From the NCBI RefSeq assembly GCF_024362695.1, contig NC_065428.1:10358895-10422894 (forward strand): a stretch of DNA of 64,000 nucleotides. Direction: 5' to 3'. Below the pieces are notes generated by a model. It searched no databases, was not told the origin of the DNA, and saw nothing but the letters and a program-made list of their open reading frames with translations. A program made the position numbers and the translations under genes. This DNA comes from Pectinophora gossypiella. Lineage: Eukaryota > Arthropoda > Insecta > Lepidoptera > Gelechiidae. Of the stretch, positions 10,656 to 20,809 are shown piece by piece (position 1 is the first letter of the stretch; every line of letters begins with the position of its first letter).

Positions 10656-11904
10656 CAGATTACTAGAAGAACCTAAGTAGGTATATACCTACACACTTAT
10701 TTATTCGACAAGAAATGGAAGCCACATAATGCTCAGAGTCAAAAAAATAAGCACCATTTTGATCAATGTAAAAGTTACCTAATATTCAGGTTCAGTATAT
10801 CCAAACTCGTAAATCCAAATGCATTTGAACAGACTAAAAAAAGAAAAGATATACATTTAAAAATAATAAATAGAGTTATGTCACGAACGTTTACAGGCCG
10901 CTCCGAATGTTTGAATTTAGAACGATGGAACGTGTTTTTTGAAAAGTAACACGAATCGTTCAAATATTGGTGAATGAAAAAAACAAAAAACTTTCGAATG
11001 TGTAATCCGCCATTTTATTTTTTGGTTTACCCGCTTTCATTTACTTTTTTGCACACTTCTGAACTACTGTTTTTTTTTTATCCAATATTACGTAATACGT
11101 AATAGATTTTATTACTATCACGTATAGGCGCGCAAACTCATAAGTAGAATCATAATTAGTGACAGATTTAGGACCACATGTCACTTGGACACCTTAGTAT
11201 GCAGAATACAGAAGAGGTCTTATAGTATTCTAGTGAGATCCTTAACCTCCTGATGCCCATATTTCAAGGCACAATAGTAAAAGAATGGGGTTTGGTATTT
11301 GATGAGACTTTTGCCTTAAGACCGTTAACACATCTGGGATTTTCCATACAAAAATCTCATTTTTTCCGTGAGCCGCCAAGCACGTAAGTGTGAACGATAC
11401 AGACAGTTCGTGCGCTTCCCCTTACTCAAAAAAAAACTCAGAGAGGGTGAGATCGGCGCCTGATACACGAATTGGTGCGGGCGGTGAGTTATATAAAAAA
11501 AAAAAACTATAAGTAAAAGAAATACCAAAATATATTCATAAAAAATAAAAAAATATATTTTTTTTTATTTTTATTGTTAAAATACTATTCTTTATATTTA
11601 GCTGTAAAATCGTATAATAAATATAATGTAAGTAGGTGAGTATGTATGTGAAATTAACAAATGAAGAGGTAGGTTATTTAGAAATTCACATTCCAATCTC
11701 TCTATTTACCCTACAGGAATCGTGGCGTAAAGATTACTGTCAACTTGCGTTGTTTGGTTTTGTTAATTAGGGCAACTGTTTACCTTTGTGTTATTGCTAA
11801 TTACGTAATTATGGCGTACATTGTGTTATGTGTTGCCTTGTCCGTAAGTACTTAAGTCTTGATGTGACTATTACCTAATTGGACAATCAGCTCGCGACAA
11901 CAAA
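10656..11904. other. no gene recognised
   Basis: AT-rich sequence with several A/T homopolymer runs (for example 11069-11078 and 11494-11507). Small open frames at 10775-10963 and 11325-11528 show no motif. Confidence 0.5.
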
Positions 11905-12211
11905 CGCTTAAGGACCCTATCGACCCCGCCGGGCTTGTCGACGATTTCCCTCATTCAGCGTTTATCGCTATTGACCCACTAGAATCTATATCAATTCTTT
12001 CAAATATATCCTCCTAAGACCGAATGTTCTTTATAAATCCAAACCCCATTGTTTAACTATTGTGTCTGGAAATCTCGGTCTTAAGAGGATAATTTGCGCA
12101 ACCCCAGTCCTGTTGTCTTAAATTTTGTACCCGATGAGAACCCAGCCCTCTCCATTCGTCCACCCAAATAGTTAATAGGTACCACATGCAGCAAATCTAC
12201 AACAAGTCATA
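11905..12211 (+). mobile_element. poly(A) repeat family E, interrupted by MITE P
   Basis: Ordered E blocks: GACCCCGCCGGGCTTGTCGA, CGATTTCCCTCATTCAGCG, TTGACCCACTAGAATC, TGTTGTCTTAAATTTTGTAC, CCAAATAGTTAATAGGTACC, then ACAAGTCATAAAATAG. Family P sits inside at 12013-12090. The A-rich end runs straight into the 10-bp minisatellite. Confidence 0.7.
12013..12090 (+). repeat. MITE-like family P nested in repeat E
   Basis: 78 bp with inverted ends CCTCCTAAGACCGA and TCGGTCTTAAGAGG (13 of 14 match when inverted). The interior matches the copy at 8046-8135. It interrupts the E sequence between its TTTCAAATAT and TGTTGTCTTAAA blocks. Confidence 0.6.
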
Positions 12212-12500
12212 AAATAGAATAGAACAGAACAAAACAAAACAGAACAGAACAGAACAGAAAAGAACAGAACAGAAAAGAACAGAAAAGAACAGAAAAGAAC
12301 AGAAAAGAACAGAAAAGAACAGAAAAGAACAGAAAAGAACAGAAAAGAACAGAAAAGAACAGAAAAGAACAGAAAAGAACAGAAAAGAACAGAGAAGAAC
12401 AGAAAAGAACAGAAAAGAACAGAAAAGAACAGAAAAGAACAGAAAAGAACAGAAAAGAACAGAAAAGAACAGAAAAGAACACAACAGAAAAGAATAGAAT
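12212..12500 (+). repeat. 10-bp minisatellite (AGAACAGAAA)n
   Basis: About 29 units of a 10-bp repeat, nearly perfect over 12254-12480, with AGAACAGAAC and AAAACAAAAC variants at the left edge. The three long Phe/Ser/Leu/Cys-rich minus-strand open frames here are artefacts of the repeat. Confidence 0.95.
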
Positions 12501-12690
12501 AGAAATTGTTTATTATAAAAGGACGCCACACACAGACAAGACAATAACATCACTTAAATTTTTTTACAAAACAATTACAGAAAGCATAAGAGGATGTTCA
12601 TAAGGTGTTGGTGAACGTCCTGAGATAAAAGGTCCTCACTTCTGGACCCTGCTGGGTGAGGCACTGATGTCGTATTTCTTAATTACTTTT
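12501..12690 (-). repeat. LINE 3' end with ATTCT-type tail
   Basis: The minus strand reads GGACGTTCACCAACACCTTA, TGTGTGTGGCGTCCTTTTAT, AATAAACAATTTCTATTCTA and TTCTTTTCTG. This matches the element at 42975-43202. Its terminal pentamers continue directly into the minisatellite. Confidence 0.65.
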
Positions 12691-13099
12691 AAGGTTTTTC
12701 ATTGGGTCCACTTACCTAACCAATGCCTACAATACTACCTTACCTATAAGAGAAGAAACTTTTACTTAGTTTGAGTGCAGTATTTGTATGATTTGTTCCG
12801 TCTGCCTATTCTGATAGGTATTACGGGCGTGCCTATGCATTTTTTGATTGAAACCATCAACATTTTGCCAAATGTTTCCGCTGTTTTGTTAAGCTATCTA
12901 AAGCGGTGACAAACATTTTCACGCGTAAAAGCTTTTCGAAAGTACGGAATTTTCTGTTAATCTGGTAACTATGATGTTCCGTCTAAATTGGAAACATGTG
13001 GACATATCCACGTGTCTGTATCCAATATGTCATTGATATTGGATGCAGCTAGATTTGTATCGGTAGTTGCACGACTGGTCAGTAATGAATGCAATATAA
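12691..13099. other. no gene recognised
   Basis: Contains a short CTGATAGGTATTACGGGCGTG piece (about 12810-12832), probably an L or M tail remnant. Overlapping 63-codon frames on both strands at 12969-13179 show no motif. Confidence 0.45.
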
Positions 13100-13186
13100 T
13101 GTTGCACACAAAGGCATCGTATGTGTTAATGTCTGATTGTTTAAAAGTAGTTCTGTGCAATAAAGTATATTTGATTTGATTTGATC
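13100..13186 (+). repeat. LINE 3' end, family H
   Basis: ATGTCTGATTGTTTAAAAGT, AGTTCTGTGCAATAAAGTAT, then (TTGAT)n. It is nearly identical to 32260-32329, which shows two insertions of one family. Confidence 0.65.
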
Positions 13187-13196
13187 GTAGAATATA

Positions 13197-13345
13197 GAGG
13201 ACACCGTAACGAATACTGAGTGGAATGATTCACCTCATGATTCTGAGTTGATATCAAGTGGAATTTTCCGTCCCAAAAGTCATGATTTTCAACTCAACTC
13301 GGGCTCATGAGCTGAATCATCTCATGTACTAAAGCGCGGTAATCC
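13197..13345 (+). repeat. MITE family R, partial
   Basis: GACACCGTAACGAATACTGA, CATGATTCTGAGTTGATATC and AAGTGGAATTTTCCGTC match the right part of 18154-18363 in inverted order. The other end is lost. Confidence 0.5.
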
Positions 13346-13479
13346 CCCTTGATTTCGTTAGATTTTTGCATCGAGTGTCGGGTGTGTATGTAGACTATCT
13401 ATCTGTAGGTACGTACCATACTTCAAAATAATGCTTAATCTCATTGAATATCTTCATGTTGGTTGTAGACTCTCTCTAT

Positions 13480-13740
13480 ATGATGTCCTTGCGCTTCTTG
13501 TGAAATATAGGACCCCGATACCGACCCCGCCGGCGTGGTCGACGATTTCCCTCATTCTTTCAAATATTTTTTTCCTCTCAGACGACGAGCTGAGCCGAGG
13601 TTCGCGCTTAACTGGGCACCCTTAGGGCTGTTGTCTTAAACGTTGTACCGGGTGAGAGCCTTCAGCGCTCCCCATTTGTCCGGCCAAGTAGTTAATGCCA
13701 TCTGCGGCAAATGTACAATAAGTCACGTAAAAAAAAAAAA
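13480..13740 (+). mobile_element. poly(A) repeat family E
   Basis: Blocks GACCCCGATACCGACCCCGC, GTCGACGATTTCCCTCATTC, CTCTCAGACGACGAGCTGAG, GCCAAGTAGTTAATGCCATC, TGCGGCAAATGTACAATAAG, TCACGT, then a run of A. Orientation is set by the poly(A) end, typical of retrotransposed sequence. Family class (SINE or LINE 3' end) is unresolved. Confidence 0.75.
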
Positions 13741-14160
13741 ATTGTGAAATAAAAACATAAACATTGTTGCATAATCTGCAGAATAAGACCTTCTAATAAC
13801 ACTCATTACAACACAAATAATGTAACGAGGTAATCCCGCAACGCTCGTGTAGCATAGTAAACAAAAAGTTAAAGGGTCATTCGAAAATTTCCAACTTTTT
13901 AACATTTGCTTGTATTTACAGTCGTGTTTGTAAATTTTTAACATAATCGCTATGCAAACGAGATCGCATTGAATTAATGAGAACATTTTGCACAACTTTG
14001 GCAACCCGACAACCATTTGAATTTTGATTGTAACATTCAATTATATTTTACGAGATATTTTTTTTACATGCACCCTTTCTGCTGGACAGGGAATGAAGAT
14101 ATAACATTGAATGCGATCAGTGGTTCTATCAAGGGCTCACTTAGTACATAAACTTCGGTA
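13741..14160. other. no gene recognised
   Basis: AT-rich. A 105-codon minus-strand frame (13723-14040) begins in unique-looking sequence and runs into the poly(A) of repeat E. No motif was found. Confidence 0.45.
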
Positions 14161-14302
14161 CGGTCACAAGCATTAATATGTATACACTTTGGTACCATGT
14201 CACATTAACTTTTTTTAAAAATTGAACTGTAAGTCTCACTAAATGTCAAATATGTTAGTGCGACAGAGTCCTAAAGTGGGTACTTTATATTGCTCATGAC
14301 TG
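14161..14302 (-). mobile_element. MITE family F
   Basis: 142 bp between TA dinucleotides (14159-14160, 14303-14304). The ends CGGTCACAAGCATTAATA and TATTGCTCATGACTG are imperfect inverted repeats. Other copies are at 16722, 21326, 31896 and 52282. TA flanks suggest Tc1/mariner-type mobilisation. Confidence 0.8.
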
Positions 14303-14427
14303 TACCTGTTTGAGTTTGAGTTTGTATCAGAAAATACTTTATATCAAAGTGACATCTGTCAAGAAAAACGGCGTTACTTCTTTTTCCGTTATTGACGAAC
14401 TACATTTGTTTTTGTAAATCTCCCATA

Positions 14428-14530
14428 ATACATACATACATAAACTCACGCTTATTTCCCACCAGGGTGAGCAGATACTAAGGAATTTCATTTGCTTCGA
14501 TCCTGACACACTTCTCTTGCCTCTCTTCTT
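14428..14530 (-). repeat. LINE 3' end, family M
   Basis: The minus strand shows GAGAAGTGTGTCAGGATCGA, AGCAAATGAAATTCC, CACCCTGGTGGGAAATAAGC and GTGAGTTTATGTATGTATG. Confidence 0.6.
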
Positions 14531-14644
14531 TTCTATCTCCTATGATAAAAGATTAAAAACAGTTGAGATAATACTTAATTTTATTTAAGAGCACCATCCA
14601 AGGCGACGCGTAGTCAGTACCTCTTACAGTGGAATAAAATGATA

Positions 14645-14745
14645 ACATAACATAAGCTCACGGCTATATCCCGATTGGGGTAGTCAGAGGTACATTAATC
14701 GGATGATGAACTAAGTAGCCCTCACCTCACCGAACGTAAAATGAT
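14645..14745 (-). repeat. family G 3' end
   Basis: The minus strand ends TGACTACCCCAATCGGGATA, TAGCCGTGAGCTTATGTTAT. Only the terminal module of G is retained. Confidence 0.5.
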
Positions 14746-15064
14746 GTGTACATTTTACTTCTTTTAGTACTTTTTTACTTACCTAATTACTTAAGTGACA
14801 GTCGCACAATATTCGTAGTCAAAATATTATTTCTTACTTTTTATTCGACTGTATTTGAGCCGGGTTGTTTAATGTATTTTTATCGTTAACATAACCTCGC
14901 AATAAACAAGCTAGTTTTAATCCAGACAAAAAATTGTGGGTTAAATATTTTACCCCAATGAGATCAATTTAAAAAAGAAACAAGGTTTAACTGAAAAACA
15001 TCAGATCAGAATGTAATCTCTCTTACTTTTATTATTATTTTTTTGATTTTGGTTTGTTTTTGTT

Positions 15065-15190
15065 TTGGATTTTTTTTCTGTGTATTGCAAACCACACGGA
15101 ATGGTTTCTGTCCTGTGTTGAATGTAATGTACCTGTCTGTCTGTGTCTGTGGTGTCCGGGAGTAATACATGTTTCTTTCTTTCTTTCTTA
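15065..15190 (+). repeat. retroelement 3' end with (TTTC)n tail
   Basis: TGTGTATTGCAAACCACACG, then CTGTCTGTCTGTGTCTGTGG, GTAATACATG and (TTTC)n. It looks like a LINE 3'-UTR with a simple-repeat tail; only this one copy is clear. Confidence 0.4.
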
Positions 15191-16014
15191 ATTTTTCAAA
15201 AAAAGACGCTTACGTGGTTTTCACTCTAAAGCGACGATATATACCTTAAAATAAACCAACGGTACAGAAAGCCTTCAAACGTCAAAACAGCCAAGCAATT
15301 CCCAAGCACTCTAAACGATAAAACAGTTTCAAAACCCGGTTGCCGAATTTAGAACCATTTACTTGTCAACTTTGTCAGTCTGAAAAAATACCGGGCTCAC
15401 TCGCGGAAATTACTGGAACCGGATTTGCAAAATTCATATCCTACTCGACAATAAAATTCATTGTCGGATTTCAACACATTCAGATATGCTTCTAAAATTC
15501 AAAAGTGTTCTAAAACGAAGGACGATGAATACGGATACGCGTATATACGAATACACGAATACTCGAATTCCAACGTTTTTATTTCAGGTTGACAGTGGAT
15601 AAACTGTTTGTAAAGCGAAAAAAGGTTTCAATCGTTTTGGTATTTGAACGGACGATCTTCGTTTGTTGACAAAGGTTCTGCACCGAAAATATTCGGTTGA
15701 TTGCTGAAGTTAAAAAAAAGGTTCGGAATTTGCATGAGTCTGTTCACTCCGTTGTGTGTGGGAGTCGGACTTTCCGAGCTATTTGGGGATGACATTCATA
15801 CAATAAAAGGCAGATACAGACATATTGTCGCAGTGGCATAGAAGAAGGAATAATACCGCTCCCCACCAGCGGCAGAGCTAGTTTTAACCCCCCCCCCCCC
15901 CCTCCTAGGTCTTACTTTAGTCTTCAATCACATGAGCGTTACACATCTCACACACAAATGCGCGTGTACGATAACGGCAATGTGTATGTAGTGTCTGTGT
16001 AAAACGAGGTCTTT
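15191..16014. other. no gene recognised; C15 homopolymer
   Basis: Unique-looking, with imperfect ACGAATAC repeats near 15540 and a run of 15 C at 15888-15902, rare in this AT-rich window. Confidence 0.5.
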
Positions 16015-16059
16015 AAGGGTCCATGGTGTGGTGGGTAAATCCAAGATAACATCTTGTAG

Positions 16060-16270
16060 TTTGGTTAGGACTTTACAGGCTGATCACCTGATTGTCCGAA
16101 AAGTAAGATGATCCACGCTTCGTTAAGCCGTTGGTCCCGGTTACTACTTACTGATGTAAGTAAGTAGTCGTTACGTAAGCCATGTGAGGGGGCTTTGGCG
16201 GCTCAATAGTAACCCTGACACCAGGGTTGATGAGGTTGGTATTCCACCTCACAACCCACACGATAAGAAG
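16060..16270 (+). mobile_element. SINE family B, head lost, core partly deleted
   Basis: Linker GGCTGATCACCTGATTGTCC, shortened core (CACGCTTCGTTAAGCCG), TACTTACTGATGTAAGTAAG, CCCTGACACCAGGGTTGATG and CAACCCACACGATAAGAAG. Confidence 0.8.
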
Positions 16271-16721
16271 AATAATTGTATATTGCTTAGGAACCAAAGA
16301 AAAAGAATAACCAGACATCTATTTTCATAAAAAAATAGAAAATTGATAGTTTTTAATCTGTGTGACACTTTTCAAGTTCAAGTCGCGGGCAAGTCGACGC
16401 GTGAACCAGGAACCTTAACCATCTGTCAAATTTGTCGCGCTTTGACATTTACTAGGTCTACTCGCGCCGTAAGCGTGCTAGGCCTGGGCCTACTAATTCC
16501 CAGCTCGGTTTAACACCATCGATACATCCAATCTCCACATACCATCAAATTAAGCAAAGTGACTCATTTCACCGAATGCCACTTCCCATCAGATTTAATG
16601 TGTCTAAACACGAAATTCTGTTTCATTTGAGGTTTTTTTTTCCTTCTGTGGTTTTGTTACCATAAATCAACTTGGCATTACGCCTGCATCCCCAAAGAGG
16701 TAGGCAGAAGTTTATAATGTA
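16271..16721. other. no gene recognised
   Basis: Contains a family N-like remnant on the minus strand near 16672-16712 (CTGCCTACCTCTTTGGGGAT). Confidence 0.4.
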
Positions 16722-16862
16722 CAGTCATGAGCAATATCATGTACCCATTTTAGAACCCTGTCGCACTATGATATTTTACATTTAATGAGACTTACGGTTT
16801 ATTTGTCAAAAAAAGTTAATGTGACATGGTTTCAAAGTGTTACATATCAGTACCCGTAACCG
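16722..16862 (+). mobile_element. MITE family F
   Basis: 141 bp between TA (16720-16721) and TA (16863-16864). Starts CAGTCATGAGCAATATCATG and ends CAGTACCCGTAACCG. The interior matches the other F copies. Confidence 0.75.
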
Positions 16863-16864
16863 TA

Positions 16865-17560
16865 CCTATGAGTATAGATGCTCTCTAATGAATGCATTTA
16901 AAATGAGTGTAATCTGTGTATTTTTTTTTATTATTTTACTGTTTGCACTGTAGCGCTACAGTGCCGTTGTACAAATTATGTATCGTATCCATTGCCAAAG
17001 GTTGTCTGGAAGAGATCGCTCTTAACGATAAGGCCGCCCTTTGATTTTTAACGTTTCTGTTAAAATGACATTTTGTATGGGGTTAGCATGTCTACATAGA
17101 TAAAAACCCCTAAAATAAATAAAGATTAAAAAAAAAAATTTCATTTTGTGTTACTTTTTTTCCGAATGTTTTTTTTTTTGTATTGTTATATATAAATAAA
17201 TACTTTCTTTCTTTTAAAAGGTTTGTCTTGTAAATATCATGCCTTGTTTAGTGTGCAATAGTGTTTTTTTTTATTAATAATTAATACAATTTACCTCAAA
17301 TATTGCACAACACGATATCACCTGCTAAGCGCACTTTACAAAAAGTGCACTAAAATACGTTGAGTGCACTTTGCCCGAACCGAAAGTGCACACAAATGCA
17401 AGACAAGTGCCTACTTCAAGACGCACGCTTCGTTCTACCCACAGAGTACTTATTATAGACAGATGCCGGGAGCATAACTGGTAAGGCCAAAATATGCACA
17501 AAACGATCATATTCAAATTAAAGTATACTTTATCGGAACAAAAAAAAATAGTAACTGATA
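16865..17560. other. no gene recognised
   Basis: Includes an AATAAATACTTTCTTTC tail-like piece near 17200 and a short cluster of AGTGCACTTT words in both orientations (17333-17395). The 123-codon minus frame at 17325-17696 runs into a SINE and is not a gene. Confidence 0.45.
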
Positions 17561-17576
17561 GATGGGGCGGCCGCTT

Positions 17577-17900
17577 GAGGCCGATGAGGAGCTCGGTGGC
17601 GCGAGGAGCTCGGTGGCGCAGCGGTAAACGCGCTCGGTCTGCGATTGTTGAAGTTAAGCAACTTTCGCAAAAGCCGGTCATAGGATGGGTGACCACAAAA
17701 AAAAAAAGTTTTCATCTCGAGCTCCTCCGTGCTTCGGAAGGCACGTTAAGCCGTTGGTCCCGACGGCATTAGCAGTCGTTAATAACCATCAATCCGCACT
17801 GGGCCCGCGTGATGGTTTAAGGCCCGATCTCCTTATCCATCCATAAGGAAGGCCCGTGCTCCAGCAGTGGGGACCTTAATGGGCTGGTGATGATGATGAT
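17577..17900 (+). mobile_element. SINE family A, full length, duplicated 5' end
   Basis: 5S-like head, core and (GAT)n tail are all present. It is flanked by an exact 16-bp duplication GATGGGGCGGCCGCTT (17561-17576, 17901-17916). The first 17 bases of the SINE, GAGGAGCTCGGTGGCGC, occur twice in a row at the 5' end, after a 9-base filler. Open frames on both strands here are repeat sequence. Confidence 0.9.
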
Positions 17901-18153
17901 GATGGGGCGGCCGCTTCACATGCGGATTTGTGTAATTTAGTATTGAGGTCATAATATCTACCTTGTTTCTATGATCTGTGGTTCATTCTTGTCATTTTCA
18001 GATGCCTACAAAAAAATATACATATTCGAAAACTTTTTATGGGTACTCAATGGATTTTTAAATTCTACAGTAAAAAAGTAATGCGTCTTTTAGAATAAAA
18101 TTTTATGGATGTACTAAAGTAGAAAAGTGGAAAAGTTGAAATGGGTACGTATA

Positions 18154-18363
18154 CAGGGTGTTAGTAACATCCCACAAAATTTGACGGATTTTTCAGACCA
18201 TGATTCTGAGTTGATACCAAGTGGAATTTACCGTCGCAAAAGTATGGAACTGAAGGAAAAAACACTAAAATTTTCATGAATTTTCCAACAGACAATTCCA
18301 AATGGAAATTTTATGGTCTGAATGATCTCCCTCAGTATTCGTTACGGTGTCACTAACGCTCTG
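18154..18363 (+). mobile_element. MITE family R, complete
   Basis: 210 bp with ends CAGGGTGTTAGTAACA and TGTCACTAACGCTCTG (inverted, 13 of 16 match), each bordered by TA (18152-18153, 18364-18365). Internal blocks TTGATACCAAGTGGAATTTA and TATGGTCTGAATGATC are shared with other R fragments. Confidence 0.65.
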
Positions 18364-18399
18364 TATGTATTTTTGATCATACACATACAAGTTTCAAGT

Positions 18400-18846
18400 C
18401 CAATCAAGTTATTGTGGAGCTGAAATGGCGGTAGATTGGTCATGTCCTAAGAAGACTTGTGGAACACCCGTCCCGATGAGCTCTGACCAGCGGGCTTAGC
18501 ACCGTAAGCGCGCGACTCTTTCTCGCCTCGACATACGTCACCCGTCACTCTCTCACAGTAATGCACAAAAAGAGACAGACGATCTCTGTCGCGGCGAGAA
18601 AGAGTCGCGTGCTTACGGTGCTAGGCCCGCTGGTGAGCGCGTGGAAAACGTAAAAGGGACGGCCCAAATAGACCTGGCGACGCTCGGTTGACCGGGAATT
18701 AAAAACTCTCGGCATGTCATGGGAGCAAGCTACAGAGACTGCAAAAGATCGCGAGGAGTGGAAATCTGTTAACACTTTCAAGGACGTCCAATGATGTTCC
18801 GATTCCAAGGTGTCATACTATCTATTATGAACCATCAATGACCCAT
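18400..18846 (+). pseudogene. LINE RT C-terminus and 3'-UTR, interrupted
   Basis: Before the insertion the sequence encodes KWR-stop-IGHVLRRLVEHPSR. After it: GKRKRDGPK, stop, TWRRSVDRELKTLGMSWEQA, TETAKDREEWKSV. The IGHVLRR, GKRKRGRPK-type and DREEWK blocks are the C-terminal motifs of a LINE RT. A foldback element (18486-18634) splits it. The terminal 60 bp recur inverted at 19074-19136. Confidence 0.65.
18486..18634. mobile_element. foldback MITE-like element
   Basis: 149 bp with long inverted arms. The left arm (ACCAGCGGGCTTAGCACCGT, AAGCGCGCGACTCTTTCTCG) pairs with the right arm (GAGAAAGAGTCGCGTGCTTA, CGGTGCTAGGCCCGCTGGT) with few mismatches over about 45 bp, separated by about 50 bp. 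It interrupts a LINE RT remnant. Copy number cannot be judged here. Confidence 0.7.
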
Positions 18847-18934
18847 GGTCTTTGCCTGTGAAAGGGTTAAGGGATAAAAGGATTACAAGAAGACAAAACA
18901 TATACAAGTTACGCCCGTAATTCAACTGCTTCTG

Positions 18935-19010
18935 TTGTTCAGTGCTTGGGTGTTGAGCTCACGATCCTCAATTCCCGGGTTCATACCCCGATAATCATTA
19001 ACCATTTATC
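18935..19010 (+). mobile_element. SINE head fragment (family B/C)
   Basis: TGTTGAGCTCACGATCCTCA followed by CCCGGGTTCATACCCCG resembles the B/C head from the A box to the B box. The rest is missing. Confidence 0.45.
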
Positions 19011-19073
19011 ATCAGACTCCGTACGGTTCATTATACCCTTGTTATGTCCTAAACGTCTTTACGGACACAGGTC

Positions 19074-19136
19074 ATGGGTCATTGATGGTTCATAATAGGT
19101 AATAGGACACCTTGGGATCGGAACGTCATTAGACGT
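19074..19136 (-). repeat. inverted second copy of a LINE 3'-UTR
   Basis: Contains the exact reverse complement of 18821-18846 (26 bases; it begins CATGGGTCATTGATGGTTCA). Similarity continues to about 19136 through ACCTTGGGATCGGAACGTCA. Together with 18784-18846 it forms a tail-to-tail pair. Confidence 0.75.
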
Positions 19137-19207
19137 TCTGTCCTAGAAAGTGTAAAGCTAATTAGGCATACATAACAAAAAAAATAGTTGATTAAGAAAA
19201 TAGTAGC

Positions 19208-19396
19208 CAGGACCGTGCCCTCCGAAGTATGGATCATCTTACTTTCGGACAATCAGGTGATCAGCCTGTAATAAAAACCAAACTCACAAAGGGATCACAA
19301 AGTGATTTTTGTGATATGTTCCCACCAGGATTCGAACCCGGTACCTCCGGATCGTTAGCCCAACGCTCAACCACTGGACCACAGAGGCCGTTGCCT
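19208..19396 (-). mobile_element. SINE family B, 5' half
   Basis: The minus strand carries the A box region (CTGTGGTCCAGTGGTTGAGC), the B box (GGTTCGAATCC), the linker with ATCACAAAGTGA inverted, and the beginning of the core. The 3' half is absent. Confidence 0.8.
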
Positions 19397-19767
19397 CAAA
19401 CACTACACTTTGACGAGAGTCCTAAAAATGTTGAGTGACATAAAAAACAAATATCTATGGCTATAAACTGCCCTAGCAATTTACATTTGAATTAAAAAAC
19501 ATTACCCTCTTCTATCCACTTGGGCATTCTTCGAAATACGTCGTTAAAAAAATTACAATGGTCTATTCAGAAAAGCAACAGCCTTTTATTTTTCATTGCA
19601 TGTCCTCGATTTTGTTAAATGGACTTTCCTTTTTAGCACTTAAATGTTTTTGTTGGATTTGTTTTATGCTCCATAGGTGCCAATGTGGTCCATTGACCAA
19701 ATTTGAGATGTCCTTAGAAATGGTTCAGTACGATCTATTTTGAACCGGCGTGCGTATATAAAATGAT

Positions 19768-19950
19768 TAATCTTCTCATCGTGTGCATTGTGAGGTGGAA
19801 TACCAACCTCATCAACCCTGGTGTCAGGGTTACTATTGAGCCGCCAAAGGTCCCTGATATGGCTCATGTAACAACTACTTACTTACATCAGTAAGTAGTA
19901 ACCGGGACCAACAGCTTAACGTGCCTTCCGAAGCACGGATCGGAGTTATG
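19768..19950 (-). mobile_element. SINE family B, 3' half
   Basis: The minus strand reads core GATCCGTGCTTCGGAAGGCA, GTTACTACTTACTGATGTAA, GGCGGCTCAATAGTAACCCT and the tail to CACAATGCACACGATGAGAAGAT. The missing half of the SINE at 19208 could not have supplied it, because the parts lie in the wrong order for a simple interruption. Confidence 0.75.
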
Positions 19951-19969
19951 TCCTGAAATACCTTCATTC

Positions 19970-20040
19970 AAATTCAAATTCAAAAATATCTTTATTCAGT
20001 ATTCCCTCAACATTTTTATAATAAGTGCCGTTCCGTTTAA
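19970..20040 (-). repeat. LINE tail, family S, short
   Basis: The minus strand ends CTGAATAAAGATATTTTTGA and (ATTTGA)n. This matches the ends at 28535, 29975 and 51958. Confidence 0.55.
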
Positions 20041-20319
20041 CGCAGGATGGACACTTAGGTCTTGTTTGTGTGTTCCAAATACTTATGTCATGGAAAGAGA
20101 CGTTTTAGGGACGTTTTGTGTATTTCGTTGACAAAAAGAAAAACATTTTAAGTTAAATGTTTACATAGTCTACGTGAAATGGAAAACCTACAAAGTTTTC
20201 TGCGAATAAACAGAAATCCCTCACGAAACATTTCAGAAGGTTTTTTTTAGTAATAATGAGAATATCTTTTTTTTTCCATATTATAACATAACAGAGCTTC
20301 TCGGCTATATTTACGAAAG

Positions 20320-20640
20320 GGTAGGTTTTTTTTCTTTTGACGTTACTTATTGTAGATTTGCCGCAGATGGCATTAACTACTTGGCCGGACAAATGGGGAG
20401 CGCTGAAGGCTCTCACTCGGTACGACGTTTAAGACAACAGGCCTGAGGGTGCCCAGTTGGGCGCGAACCTAGGCTCAGGGCGTCGTCTGAGAGGAAAAAT
20501 ATTTAAAAGAATTTATCGACCCTAGTAGGTCGATAGCGATTAGCGCTGATTGAGGGGAATCGTCGACCACGCCGGAGGGGTCGGTATTGGGGTCTTAGTG
20601 TTTGGTGTCGCGAGCTGATTGGCTGCCTCTATGGCTAGAG
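20320..20640 (-). mobile_element. poly(A) repeat family E, near full length
   Basis: The poly(A) end is at 20320 (T run, TTGACGTTACTTATTGTAGA). Then TTGCCGCAGATGGCATTAAC, GTGCCCAGTTGGGCGCGAAC, CAGGGCGTCGTCTGAGAGGA, ACCCTAGTAGGTCGATAGCG, GTCGACCACGCCGGAGG and GTCGCGAGCTGATTGGCTGC define about 320 bp of consensus. Confidence 0.75.
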
Positions 20641-20809
20641 TAATCGGGTCGTCGAGATCGTATATTACGTCTTTCAGACGCCGATATTTTTCAGTACCGT
20701 CCCTAAGCGGGATTTATTCGGAAGCCGCAACTACCAGGGGATTTGGGTGGTGCGGAGCAGAAAAACGTTTTGAAGCTAATTTGAGCCATTGGGCAATGGT
20801 TGGCAGACC

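Noticed and set aside
12172..12553. Three overlapping open frames of 91-119 codons on the minus strand
   Set aside because: They are translations of the 10-bp minisatellite in three registers (Phe/Ser/Leu/Cys-rich), not proteins.
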